Part shown: piece by piece, positions 9,307 through 16,646 of the stretch
Position numbering within the stretch: the first letter of the stretch is position 1
Layout of the letters: the number at the start of each line of letters is the position of its first letter
Source: Legionellales bacterium
Lineage (GTDB): Bacteria > Pseudomonadota > Gammaproteobacteria > Eutrophobiales > Eutrophobiaceae
Assembly: GCA_002692205.1 (NCBI GenBank)
Contig: NZJM01000043.1
Coordinates: 1-32,956, forward strand
DNA length: 32,956 nucleotides
Reading direction: 5' to 3'
Program-made: the position numbers and the translations under genes
The notes under the pieces: generated by a model
Told to the model about the DNA's origin: nothing
Databases searched by the model: none
The model's input: only the letters and a program-made list of their open reading frames with translations

Positions 9307-9852
9307 ATGCATTTAACATTGAAAATAAAAAATACATATAAATTACAGCTACTTACAGTACTTATGATATTTTCATTTGGTCTCAAGGCAGAATTAGCGT
9401 TAAATGATCCAGCTCCGGATTTCGAGCTACTAGATCAAGATGGAAAATCACATAAGCTGGAAGATTATAACGGTCAATGGCTAGTGCTCTATTTCTATCC
9501 TAAAGATGACACCCCTGGTTGTACGACCGAGGCATGTTCTTTCAGAGATGATATTTACAAAATTCGTGAGCTAAAAACAAAAATCGTCGGAATAAGCACA
9601 GATGATGTTGAAAGCCACGAAAAATTTGCAAAAAAATATAGCCTTCCTTTCCCTCTATTATCAGATAAGGGTGCAGTGGTAGCCAAATCTTATGGATCTG
9701 CAGTTAGAGTGGGCCCGTTTAAAATGGCTAAGAGGCATAGCTTCATTATTTCACCATCAGGAAAAATTGCTATGATATATAGAAGAGTTAATCCCTCTAC
9801 CCATAGCAACGAAATAATAGATAAGCTAAAATTACTTACCTCGTCAAACTAA
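9307..9852 (+). CDS. bcp: Exported peroxiredoxin of the BCP/PrxQ family
   Basis: Thiol peroxidase that reduces H2O2, organic and lipid hydroperoxides. The PrxQ signature DDTPGCTTEACSFRDD holds the peroxidatic Cys72 and the resolving Cys77 five residues on, an atypical 2-Cys enzyme. Unlike cytosolic E. coli Bcp (156 residues), this protein begins with a basic stretch and a hydrophobic segment ending GLKA-EL, a plausible Sec signal peptide cut near residue 28, so it probably works in the periplasm or on the inner-membrane surface. It is 55 bases ahead of the desaturase and on the same strand, so it may be co-transcribed with the lipid genes. Family certain, export probable. Confidence 0.9.
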   Translation: MHLTLKIKNTYKLQLLTVLMIFSFGLKAELALNDPAPDFELLDQDGKSHKLEDYNGQWLVLYFYPKDDTPGCTTEACSFRDDIYKIRELKTKIVGISTDDVESHEKFAKKYSLPFPLLSDKGAVVAKSYGSAVRVGPFKMAKRHSFIISPSGKIAMIYRRVNPSTHSNEIIDKLKLLTSSN

Positions 9853-9907
9853 ATCAATAAGCAGTTAAAATTGATGAATTGATTCATTATTAGGATGGTT
9901 TATTATT

Positions 9908-10837
9908 TTGAGAAAAAATCCCAGCTATTTTAAATTTTTTCTTTATTGGCTGTTAAATATCGATATTTCAAATGAAAGCACATCAAATGATGATATTGAT
10001 ATTTTTCGTTTTGCAATATTTATTACTTTTCATCTGGGTTGTTTTGCAATTCTATGGGTTGGTTTCAGTTGGTTTGCATTTTTATTTACAATAACTTTTT
10101 ATTTCATCAGGATGTTTTTTATTACTGCTTTTTACCATCGTTACTTTTCACATCGTTCGTATAAAACAAGCCGTGTAACCCAATTTATAATGGCTATAAT
10201 GGGTTGTACTGCTGGCCAGAGAGGTCCTATTTGGTGGGCAAGTCATCACAGAGAGCACCATATTACTTCAGATACTATAGATGACCCACACTCTCCAAGA
10301 TTTGGATTTCTTAATAGTCATATGCTTTGGTTTCTTAAGACTAAAAATTTTAGAACACTTAATCATCGAGTAAATGATTGGTTACGGTTTCCAGAACTGG
10401 TGATCCTAGAATACATCGATTGGATTCCATTTGTTGCGTTTGGTGTTTTTTGCTACCTATTTGGAGAGTTAACTATATTGAGTGAATTTGGAATTGAGAC
10501 TTCCGGTATTCAATTATTCGTTTGGGGTTTCATTTTATCAACAGTCATGCTTTATCATGGGACTTATACGATTAATTCATTAGCACATCGTTTTGGGAAA
10601 AAAAGATATGAGACAAATGATGATAGTAAAAATAACTTTATATTGGCGTTATTAACGCTTGGAGAGGGGTGGCATAATAATCATCATAGGTACCCACGTT
10701 CTGCCAAACAAGGGTTTTTTTGGTGGGAAATTGACTTAACTTATTTTATTTTAAAATTTATGAAATTTACTTTTTTGATAAAAGATCTAGAGACTGTTCC
10801 TTCAAAATTATTATCTAAACACAAATATGAGTCATAA
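9908..10837 (+). CDS. Membrane acyl-lipid/acyl-CoA desaturase (delta-9 type)
   Basis: Integral-membrane di-iron desaturase that introduces a double bond into a saturated acyl chain using O2. The three histidine boxes are present: HRYFSH at 77-82, HREHH at 114-118 and HNNHH at 256-260, with paired membrane spans before box 1 and between boxes 2 and 3. 309 residues is the usual length for the bacterial stearoyl-desaturase-like group. The start is TTG at 9908, supported by AGGA at 9892-9895 and a stop 33 bases upstream with no better start between. It would supply a monounsaturated chain to the CFAS-like enzymes downstream. Whether the substrate is CoA-, ACP- or phospholipid-bound cannot be told. 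Confidence 0.9.
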   Translation: MRKNPSYFKFFLYWLLNIDISNESTSNDDIDIFRFAIFITFHLGCFAILWVGFSWFAFLFTITFYFIRMFFITAFYHRYFSHRSYKTSRVTQFIMAIMGCTAGQRGPIWWASHHREHHITSDTIDDPHSPRFGFLNSHMLWFLKTKNFRTLNHRVNDWLRFPELVILEYIDWIPFVAFGVFCYLFGELTILSEFGIETSGIQLFVWGFILSTVMLYHGTYTINSLAHRFGKKRYETNDDSKNNFILALLTLGEGWHNNHHRYPRSAKQGFFWWEIDLTYFILKFMKFTFLIKDLETVPSKLLSKHKYES

Positions 10838-10869
10838 CATTTAACTTCAATTTAGTACTTGCCTTTCTG

Positions 10870-10875
10870 TATAAT
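10870..10875 (+). promoter_or_regulatory. Possible -10 box ahead of the flavoprotein-to-photolyase gene run
   Basis: TATAAT lies 30 bases before the ATG of the flavoprotein gene inside the 68-base gap after the desaturase. No matching -35 box and no TGATCC-like -35 of the ChrR-controlled ECF sigma factor are visible, so this would be a weak or activator-dependent housekeeping promoter, or chance. Confidence 0.3.
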
Positions 10876-10905
10876 TAATTAAGAGTTTATAAGTAGATAG
10901 AAATA

Positions 10906-12153
10906 ATGAAAATTGCAATCATAGGTGCCGGTATTTCAGGACTAACAGCCGCATACATTCTCAGTAAAAAACATTCAATTACCCTCTATGAGAAAAATAA
11001 CTATCTGGGTGGACATGCGAATACGTTCCAAGTAGCAGAAAAGAATAAAATACTAGCAATTGATACAGGATTTATTGTATTCAATCATGTTAATTATCCA
11101 AATTTATCTAAAATATTCTCAGATCTAAATGTAGAGATAGAAGATTCTGATATGAGCTTTAGTGTTCATAATGAAAAAACAAATCTAGAATATAATGGAA
11201 CTTCGATATCTAAAATATTTGCGCAAAGGAAAAATATATTCAATATTAATTTTTTATTGATGTTAAATGATATTTTAAGATTTAATAAGAACTCTTCAGC
11301 TATACTTAATTCTCCTTATTCAGATAAAATCACGGTTAATGAGTTTATTAAAAGTAATAACTATAAGAAGGATTTTGTTGAAAATTATCTCATTCCATTA
11401 GGCTCATCCCTTTGGTCCTGCCCTAAAGAAAAATTTATGAATTTTTCAATCTTATTTGTTATCGAGTTTTTGCATAATCATTGTATGCTGACTGTTAACG
11501 ACCGGCCTATCTGGAAAACAGTAAAAGGTGGTTCTAAAGAATACATTAAGAAGATGTTGCTCGATTCAAAGAACTTAGAAATTATAAAAAACTCTGTTAA
11601 AAAAGTTGTACGTGACACTAAGGAAGTTTCAATTTTTACAGAGGATAATAGAAGTTATTATGATGAGGTGATAATAGCATGTCATCCTGATCAGGCATTG
11701 AATTTAGTTGATAATTTGGAAGTAAGTGAAAAAGCAATATTGGAGCCTTTCAAATACGAAATAAATAGTACGCTTCTACATACAGATACAACGGTGTTAC
11801 CGAGTAATAAATCAATTTGGGCTAGTTGGAATTATCGCATACCAATCAATAGCCAAGAGAAAGTTATGGTTACGTATAATATGAATAAGTTACAGAATAT
11901 TGATTCTAAAAATACATATTGCGTATCTCTAAACCTGGGCTCAAAAATTGATCAAGAAAAAATAATAAAAGAATTTAAATATGAACATCCTATTTTTTTC
12001 CCAGGTATAGCTGAATATCAAGCACAGCATGCATCCTTAATTAGGAATAAGAGAATATCTTATTGTGGTGCATATTGGGGATATGGTTTTCATGAGGATG
12101 GCGTGAATAGCGCTCTTAAAGTCTGCGAAAAATATGACATGGGGCTAGCATAA
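10906..12153 (+). CDS. FAD-dependent amine-oxidase-like protein (COG2907), UfaD-like candidate
   Basis: 415-residue flavoprotein. The N-terminal Rossmann motif is IIGAGISGLTAAY (GxGxxG at 7-12) followed by the acidic strand end (TLYEKNN) and LGGHANTF, typical of the amine oxidase/phytoene desaturase superfamily. The C-terminal FAD-contacting strand YCGAYWGYGFHEDGVNSAL is clear. COG2907 proteins occur next to DUF1365 and CFAS genes in many bacteria; in Rhodobacter a protein of this gene neighbourhood, UfaD, desaturates a methylated phospholipid acyl chain on the way to furan fatty acids. By context this gene is a candidate for that reaction; the equivalence is inference. The stop and the next start overlap as TAATG, indicating translational coupling. 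Confidence 0.85.
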   Translation: MKIAIIGAGISGLTAAYILSKKHSITLYEKNNYLGGHANTFQVAEKNKILAIDTGFIVFNHVNYPNLSKIFSDLNVEIEDSDMSFSVHNEKTNLEYNGTSISKIFAQRKNIFNINFLLMLNDILRFNKNSSAILNSPYSDKITVNEFIKSNNYKKDFVENYLIPLGSSLWSCPKEKFMNFSILFVIEFLHNHCMLTVNDRPIWKTVKGGSKEYIKKMLLDSKNLEIIKNSVKKVVRDTKEVSIFTEDNRSYYDEVIIACHPDQALNLVDNLEVSEKAILEPFKYEINSTLLHTDTTVLPSNKSIWASWNYRIPINSQEKVMVTYNMNKLQNIDSKNTYCVSLNLGSKIDQEKIIKEFKYEHPIFFPGIAEYQAQHASLIRNKRISYCGAYWGYGFHEDGVNSALKVCEKYDMGLA

Positions 12154-12893
12154 TGCAAAGCGCAATATATAAGGGGAGAGTTATCCATCACAGAATAGCG
12201 CCTAAAGAGCACTTATTTTCATATAATATTTTTATGATGTATTTAGATTTAGATGAATTACCAGAATTATTTAATACTTTTCTATTTTGGTCTTCATCTA
12301 GATTTAATTTAGCATGGTTTAGCAGAAAAGATCATTACGGTAAGACAGAAAAACCTCTTAAATCATCAATAAAAAGACTAATTAAAAGGAAGCACGGGAA
12401 GGATTTTAGTGGACGAATAACATTACTCACACATCTCAGATATTTCGGTTACACGATGAATCCCGTTAGCTTTTATTATTGCTGGAATGAAAAAGTACAA
12501 AATGTTGATTATATAGTTGTAGAAATCAACAACACTCCTTGGGGCGAGCAGTATTGTTATGTGCTTGATGCAAATGATGAAGCATTGAAATTTGATTTGA
12601 CAAAAAAATTTCATGTATCACCATTTATGAGCATGGACCAAAATTATATTTGGGAGTTTAATAAACCGTGCGAAGAAATCATTGTATTAATGAAAAATTA
12701 TGAAAAAGATAAGCATCTATTAACAGCTTCACTCAAGCTCAAGAAAGAAAAAATTTCATCAAAAAATCTAGCTTTCGTACTAATTTGCTATCCTTTTGTT
12801 ACATTAAAAGTGGTTCTTGCGATCTATTGGCAAGCATTTAAGCTATGGTCCAAGAATATTCCATTTCACCCTCATCCAAAAAATAAAATTTAA
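12153..12893 (+). CDS. DUF1365 protein (COG3496)
   Basis: 246 residues. Recognisable by the opening YKGRVIHHRIAPKEHLFSY, the LLTHLRYFGYTMNPVSFYYC segment and NNTPWGEQYCYVL, all conserved in DUF1365. No signal peptide; the C-terminal helix (about 205-230) is hydrophobic and may touch the membrane. The family has no established activity but is nearly always encoded between a COG2907 flavoprotein and a CFAS-like methyltransferase, as here. Conserved His, Asn and Cys residues in the central block could form a small active site or bind the modified acyl chain; that is inference. The start overlaps the previous stop (TAATG) and a run of G about 10 bases upstream may serve as ribosome-binding site. 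Confidence 0.88.
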   Translation: MQSAIYKGRVIHHRIAPKEHLFSYNIFMMYLDLDELPELFNTFLFWSSSRFNLAWFSRKDHYGKTEKPLKSSIKRLIKRKHGKDFSGRITLLTHLRYFGYTMNPVSFYYCWNEKVQNVDYIVVEINNTPWGEQYCYVLDANDEALKFDLTKKFHVSPFMSMDQNYIWEFNKPCEEIIVLMKNYEKDKHLLTASLKLKKEKISSKNLAFVLICYPFVTLKVVLAIYWQAFKLWSKNIPFHPHPKNKI

Positions 12894-12906
12894 TTATTAT
12901 TTAATT

Positions 12907-14106
12907 GTGAACATAAAAAAATATATTAATAGCATAATAAGAAAAAAGTTAATAAAAAAACTTAATAAATTTTCTACTTATAAGATAAATTTTACTGATG
13001 AATTGGGAGTATGGACAATTGGTGAAGGCGATAAAATAATTAATGTAAAAATTCTAAATCCCGATTTTTATCTAATGATATTTTCAGGAGGTAGTAATGG
13101 TATTGCTAATGCATATACTAAAGGTTATTGGGAATGTGATAAGCTATACGAGCTTTTTAGAGCATTTGTAAGAAATATAGAGTTACTCGATTCACTTGAA
13201 TCTGGCTATCTGAAATTTGATATATTAAAGAATCGTCTCATATATATTTTAAGCAGTAACTCAAAGTCTGGTAGCAAGAAAAATATTCATGCTCATTATG
13301 ATCTGGGTAATAATTTCTTTAAGTTATTTTTAGATGACACGATGACTTATTCCTCAGCTATCTTCGAATCTGAAAATTCTTCATTACAAGATGCATCAAC
13401 TAATAAGCTTGACATTATTTGTAAAAAACTCAATTTAAATGAGTCGCATCATATCCTTGAAATTGGTGGTGGATGGGGTAGTTTTGCTATTTATGCTGCA
13501 GAAAATTATGGATGTGAGGTTACAACCACCACAATTTCTCAGCAACAGTTTGAGTACATGGAAAAGAAATTCTCCGATCTGGGGCTAAAAAAAAGAATAC
13601 ATCTTTTAAATGAAGATTACCGAAATTTATCCGGTCATTACGATAAAATTGTATCTATTGAAATGATTGAAGCTGTTGGCGATCAGTTTCTTGGTGTATT
13701 TTTTTCTATGTGTTCAAAACTTTTGGCACCTGGGGGGCAGATGCTCCTGCAGTCTATTACTATGCCAGATGAGAGATATCCAAAATACTTAAAGAATACT
13801 GATTTTATACAAACTTATATTTTTCCCGGTAGCTGCGTTCCTTCATTGGCAGCTATAAAAAATGCACTAAGCAGGAATACTAATCTCACTATAGGGCATA
13901 CCGAAAATATTGCTTTACACTATTCAAAAACACTTCTTTATTGGCTAAATAATTTTAATAAGAATGAATTACGGATAAAAGAACTTGGTTATGATGAAAG
14001 TTTTCTTCGCTTGTGGAGATATTATTTATGCTACTGTGCGGCAGGATTTCAAGAGCAATACTTAGGCGATCTGCAGATTTTATTAAATAAGAAGAATACT
14101 GATTAA
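12907..14106 (+). CDS. CFAS-family SAM methyltransferase, UfaM-like candidate
   Basis: 399 residues from the GTG at 12907; the frame runs further up but inside DUF1365. The N-terminal lipid-binding domain (to about 125) shows NPDFY and KGYWECDKL, then HYDLGNNFFKLFLDDTMTYSSAIF and the SAM motif EIGGGWGS at 185-192. Cyclopropane synthases hold a catalytic bicarbonate with Cys139, Glu239, His266 and Ile268 (E. coli numbering). Here Glu255 and Ile284 remain, but Cys is Ser150 and His is Gln282 (LLQSIT), so simple cyclopropanation is doubtful and C-methylation of an unsaturated phospholipid chain, as by Rhodobacter UfaM, is a fair alternative. FIQTYIFPGSCVPS and the C-terminal aromatic helix are retained. 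No Shine-Dalgarno; 13 bases after DUF1365. Confidence 0.88.
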   Translation: MNIKKYINSIIRKKLIKKLNKFSTYKINFTDELGVWTIGEGDKIINVKILNPDFYLMIFSGGSNGIANAYTKGYWECDKLYELFRAFVRNIELLDSLESGYLKFDILKNRLIYILSSNSKSGSKKNIHAHYDLGNNFFKLFLDDTMTYSSAIFESENSSLQDASTNKLDIICKKLNLNESHHILEIGGGWGSFAIYAAENYGCEVTTTTISQQQFEYMEKKFSDLGLKKRIHLLNEDYRNLSGHYDKIVSIEMIEAVGDQFLGVFFSMCSKLLAPGGQMLLQSITMPDERYPKYLKNTDFIQTYIFPGSCVPSLAAIKNALSRNTNLTIGHTENIALHYSKTLLYWLNNFNKNELRIKELGYDESFLRLWRYYLCYCAAGFQEQYLGDLQILLNKKNTD

Positions 14107-14129
14107 AAATATCTTTTAAAAAATTCATT

Positions 14130-14657
14130 ATGAATAAAAATAATGTCATAAATTTTATTATTTTCCAAATAAATTGGGCTATTTGTGTTTTTGCGGCTGC
14201 CAAGGGTTATCCATGGCTAGGTCCAATGATTGTTTTTATTTGGTGCCTTATACATATTTATATGTACAGATCATTTATTTTAGTTGAGTTACCCATACTT
14301 CTTATTACCGGTTGTATTGGGTATTTAGTTGATTCATTTCTTGTAGTATTTAATTTCATTGAATTTCCACTCCATGCCCAATTCGGCTATCTTTCTCCAT
14401 TATGGATGGTTGCTCTATGGGTTAGCTTTTCGACAACATTTCGTCATAGCATGAGCTGGCTTAGAGAGAAATATATTCTTGCATCTTTTTTTGCTCTTAT
14501 TGGCGGACCTTTTGCATATTTAGCAGGTCAAAAAATTGGTGCTATTAATGGACTAATTGATATTTCAAATATATTAGTGGTAGGAATATTATGGGCAATA
14601 GTTTTTCCATCTATTTTATATACACTCAATCGTATCGAAAAAAAATATGGTAATTAA
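14130..14657 (+). CDS. DUF2878 integral membrane protein
   Basis: 175 residues, mostly membrane-embedded, with about five or six hydrophobic helices. Conserved positions include the first helix NWAICVFAAAKG, LITGCIGYLVDSFL, PLWMVALWVSFSTTFRHSMSWL and GGPFAYLAGQKIGA, which match DUF2878. No known function; genes of this family are found beside CFAS, DUF1295 and photolyase genes in marine gammaproteobacteria. The Asp in the second motif, the Arg-His pair and the GGP turn are the only polar groups that could act in or near the bilayer. It could be a membrane anchor or accessory for the lipid enzymes. No Shine-Dalgarno; 23 bases after the methyltransferase and 3 bases before DUF1295. Confidence 0.85.
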   Translation: MNKNNVINFIIFQINWAICVFAAAKGYPWLGPMIVFIWCLIHIYMYRSFILVELPILLITGCIGYLVDSFLVVFNFIEFPLHAQFGYLSPLWMVALWVSFSTTFRHSMSWLREKYILASFFALIGGPFAYLAGQKIGAINGLIDISNILVVGILWAIVFPSILYTLNRIEKKYGN

Positions 14658-14660
14658 TTT

Positions 14661-15437
14661 ATGCTATTTCAAATAACTTCTTCTTTAATTTTTGCCTCAA
14701 CAGCTATGTTAATAGTTTGGTTGTTACAGTATAAGACTAATAATGCTGGTTTTGTAGATGTATCATGGGCATTTTGCACAGCAATTATTGGTATTTATTT
14801 TGTTTATATGAATACCGATTCTTTCAATATAAGAAATATTATTGCAGCAATTATGATTGGCTTTTGGGGTTTTCGTTTGGGCTTTTATCTTCTAAAGCGT
14901 GTTTTAACAGAAAACGAAGATCGTCGATATAATTATATGAAGCAATATTGCGGTAAATATGCACAGTTTGTCATGTTTTTATTTTTTCAACTTCAGGCTA
15001 CTTGGGCAGTTTTATTTGCATCTACTATTTTTTCTGTGGTAAATAATCAAAGTATAGCTCTCAATGTAGTAGATTATCTTGCTATCGTTATTTGGTGCAT
15101 ATCTATTACAGGAGAGTATTTTGCAGATAAGCAACTTCATCAATTTAGAAAATCAAATGATAGAAAGAAGGTATGTGATATTGGTTTATGGCGATATTCA
15201 AGACACCCAAATTATTTTTTTGAATGGCTTCACTGGTGGGCATATATTCTTCTAAGTATCGGTTCATCGCTATGGTGGTTGTCATGGTTAATAATGCTTA
15301 TTGTATTAATTTTCTTAGTCAAAATCACAGGCATACCTTATACGGAAAAAAATGCTATTCGTACAAAAGGCAGTGCTTATAAGAAGTATCAGCAGACAAC
15401 TAGTTCTTTTTTGCTCTTACCTCCAAGGAGACCATAG
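14661..15437 (+). CDS. DUF1295 membrane protein (steroid 5-alpha-reductase-like/ICMT fold)
   Basis: 258 residues with six or seven hydrophobic helices. The C-terminal half carries the family signature CDIGLWRYSRHPNYFFEWLHWW followed by GIPYTEKNA and a short basic tail. DUF1295 belongs to the superfamily of NADPH-dependent steroid/enoyl reductases and isoprenylcysteine methyltransferases, in which the RHPNY region binds cofactor. A reductase acting on an unsaturated or methylated acyl intermediate is plausible; a methyltransferase is possible. The next gene starts 3 bases after the stop, with AAGGAG inside this gene's 3' end, so the two are coupled. Confidence 0.87.
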   Translation: MLFQITSSLIFASTAMLIVWLLQYKTNNAGFVDVSWAFCTAIIGIYFVYMNTDSFNIRNIIAAIMIGFWGFRLGFYLLKRVLTENEDRRYNYMKQYCGKYAQFVMFLFFQLQATWAVLFASTIFSVVNNQSIALNVVDYLAIVIWCISITGEYFADKQLHQFRKSNDRKKVCDIGLWRYSRHPNYFFEWLHWWAYILLSIGSSLWWLSWLIMLIVLIFLVKITGIPYTEKNAIRTKGSAYKKYQQTTSSFLLLPPRRP

Positions 15438-15440
15438 TTT

Positions 15441-16481
15441 ATGAAAAATATGTTTATAAAAGTTGCTGAGCTGGGATTTCTTCCAGATGCTGTTATCAGA
15501 CAAGGGATTCGTTTTCTTAGTAAACATCGGCTTAAAGAGATATGCATAGATAATCCTGAACAAGCGTCAATTTTACAAGACCAGTTTATTGATATGATGG
15601 ACTCATCTGAAATTGCACCTCTACCAAAAGTAGCCAATCAACAACATTACGAAGTGCCAACTGCATTTTTTAGAGAAGTGCTAGGAAGCAATCTAAAATA
15701 TAGTTCTTGTTATTGGAAAAAGAAAACGAAAGATTTGAATGAAGCAGAAGAAGCTGCGCTTAAAATTACATGTAAGCATGCGGATATTCAAAATGGTATG
15801 AATATTCTTGAACTTGGTTGTGGGTGGGGGTCTTTAACCTTATGGATAGCTAGCCATTATCCAAATTCAAAAATAACAGGTATTTCAAATTCCGCTAGTC
15901 AAAGAGAATATATTGTTACTCAAGCGAAAAAACGAAACCTAAATAATATTGAAATTAAAACGATTGATATGAATAAATTTGATACGGATTCAAAATATGA
16001 TCGTATCGTATCTATCGAAATGTTTGAGCATATGAGAAATTATAGATTGATATACAAAAAAATTTATGGATGGTTAAATCCCGACGGTAAATTTTTTAAG
16101 CATATTTTTTGTCATCGCCTTACTCCGTACGAATTTATTATCAATGATGATTCAGATTGGATGAGTCAGTTCTTTTTTACTGCGGGAATCATGCCCTCTG
16201 ATAGTCTTCCATATTTTTTCCAAGATGAATTGAAATTAATTAATCACTGGCGTTGGTCAGGAACACACTATCAAAAAACTGCAAATGCGTGGCTTCGTAA
16301 TATGGATTCTAGAAAACAAATACTCATTCCATTAATAAAAAATGTATATGGTGAAAAAAATGTCAACATATGGTGGAATAGGTGGCGTATTTTCTTTATG
16401 GCCTGCGCTGAATTATTTGGTTTTGATAAAGGTAATCAATGGTGGGTAAGTCATTATCTATTTAGTAAGACTAGTTTATAA
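15441..16481 (+). CDS. Second CFAS-like SAM methyltransferase (coclaurine N-methyltransferase-like)
   Basis: 346 residues. It lacks the long N-terminal domain of true CFAS and opens with [12 protein letters not shown], then [18 protein letters not shown] and the SAM motif LELGCGWGS at 123-131. [11 protein letters not shown] and [13 protein letters not shown] are characteristic of the CFAS-related group that includes plant coclaurine N-methyltransferases. Glu196 and His221 (FFKHIFCH) are kept in positions equivalent to the bicarbonate ligands, and Cys90 is shifted by one from the CFAS Cys. In Rhodopseudomonas a separate SAM methylase, FufM, adds a second methyl to furan fatty acids; this gene could do a similar second step, by context only. 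A good Shine-Dalgarno (AAGGAG) lies 10 bases before the ATG. Confidence 0.87.
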   Translation: MKNMFIKVAELGFLPDAVIRQGIRFLSKHRLKEICIDNPEQASILQDQFIDMMDSSEIAPLPKVANQQHYEVPTAFFREVLGSNLKYSSCYWKKKTKDLNEAEEAALKITCKHADIQNGMNILELGCGWGSLTLWIASHYPNSKITGISNSASQREYIVTQAKKRNLNNIEIKTIDMNKFDTDSKYDRIVSIEMFEHMRNYRLIYKKIYGWLNPDGKFFKHIFCHRLTPYEFIINDDSDWMSQFFFTAGIMPSDSLPYFFQDELKLINHWRWSGTHYQKTANAWLRNMDSRKQILIPLIKNVYGEKNVNIWWNRWRIFFMACAELFGFDKGNQWWVSHYLFSKTSL

Positions 16482-16506
16482 TGCCAATTATATAACTATT
16501 TCTTTT

Positions 16507-16638
16507 ATGCATAAAAAACAAAATCTTCCTACAAAATTATGTCCTGCATGCAATAAAATTTTTGTGTGGAGAAAAAAATGGAAAAGAGATTGGAGTAATG
16601 TAATTTATTGCTCGATCAGATGTAAAAAAACATCATAA
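16507..16638 (+). CDS. DUF2256 zinc-ribbon microprotein
   Basis: 43-residue basic protein, easily missed because of its length. Translation starts [10 protein letters not shown] and contains [18 protein letters not shown] and a second pair in YCSIRC, that is C-x2-C and C-x3-C, a four-Cys metal-binding ribbon; the central Trp/Lys/Arg block is the DUF2256 hallmark. Function is unknown, but the family is typically encoded next to PhrB-class photolyase genes, as here (8 bases before it). Binding nucleic acid, or helping load or protect the Fe-S or flavin cofactor of its neighbour, are the obvious guesses. It follows the second methyltransferase by 25 bases. No Shine-Dalgarno. Confidence 0.85.
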   Translation: MHKKQNLPTKLCPACNKIFVWRKKWKRDWSNVIYCSIRCKKTS

Positions 16639-16646
16639 TAAAATTT

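Noticed and set aside
12817-12906. N-terminal extension of the first CFAS-like protein
   Set aside because: It lies inside the DUF1365 gene in another frame and does not resemble CFAS; the GTG at 12907 fits the family length.
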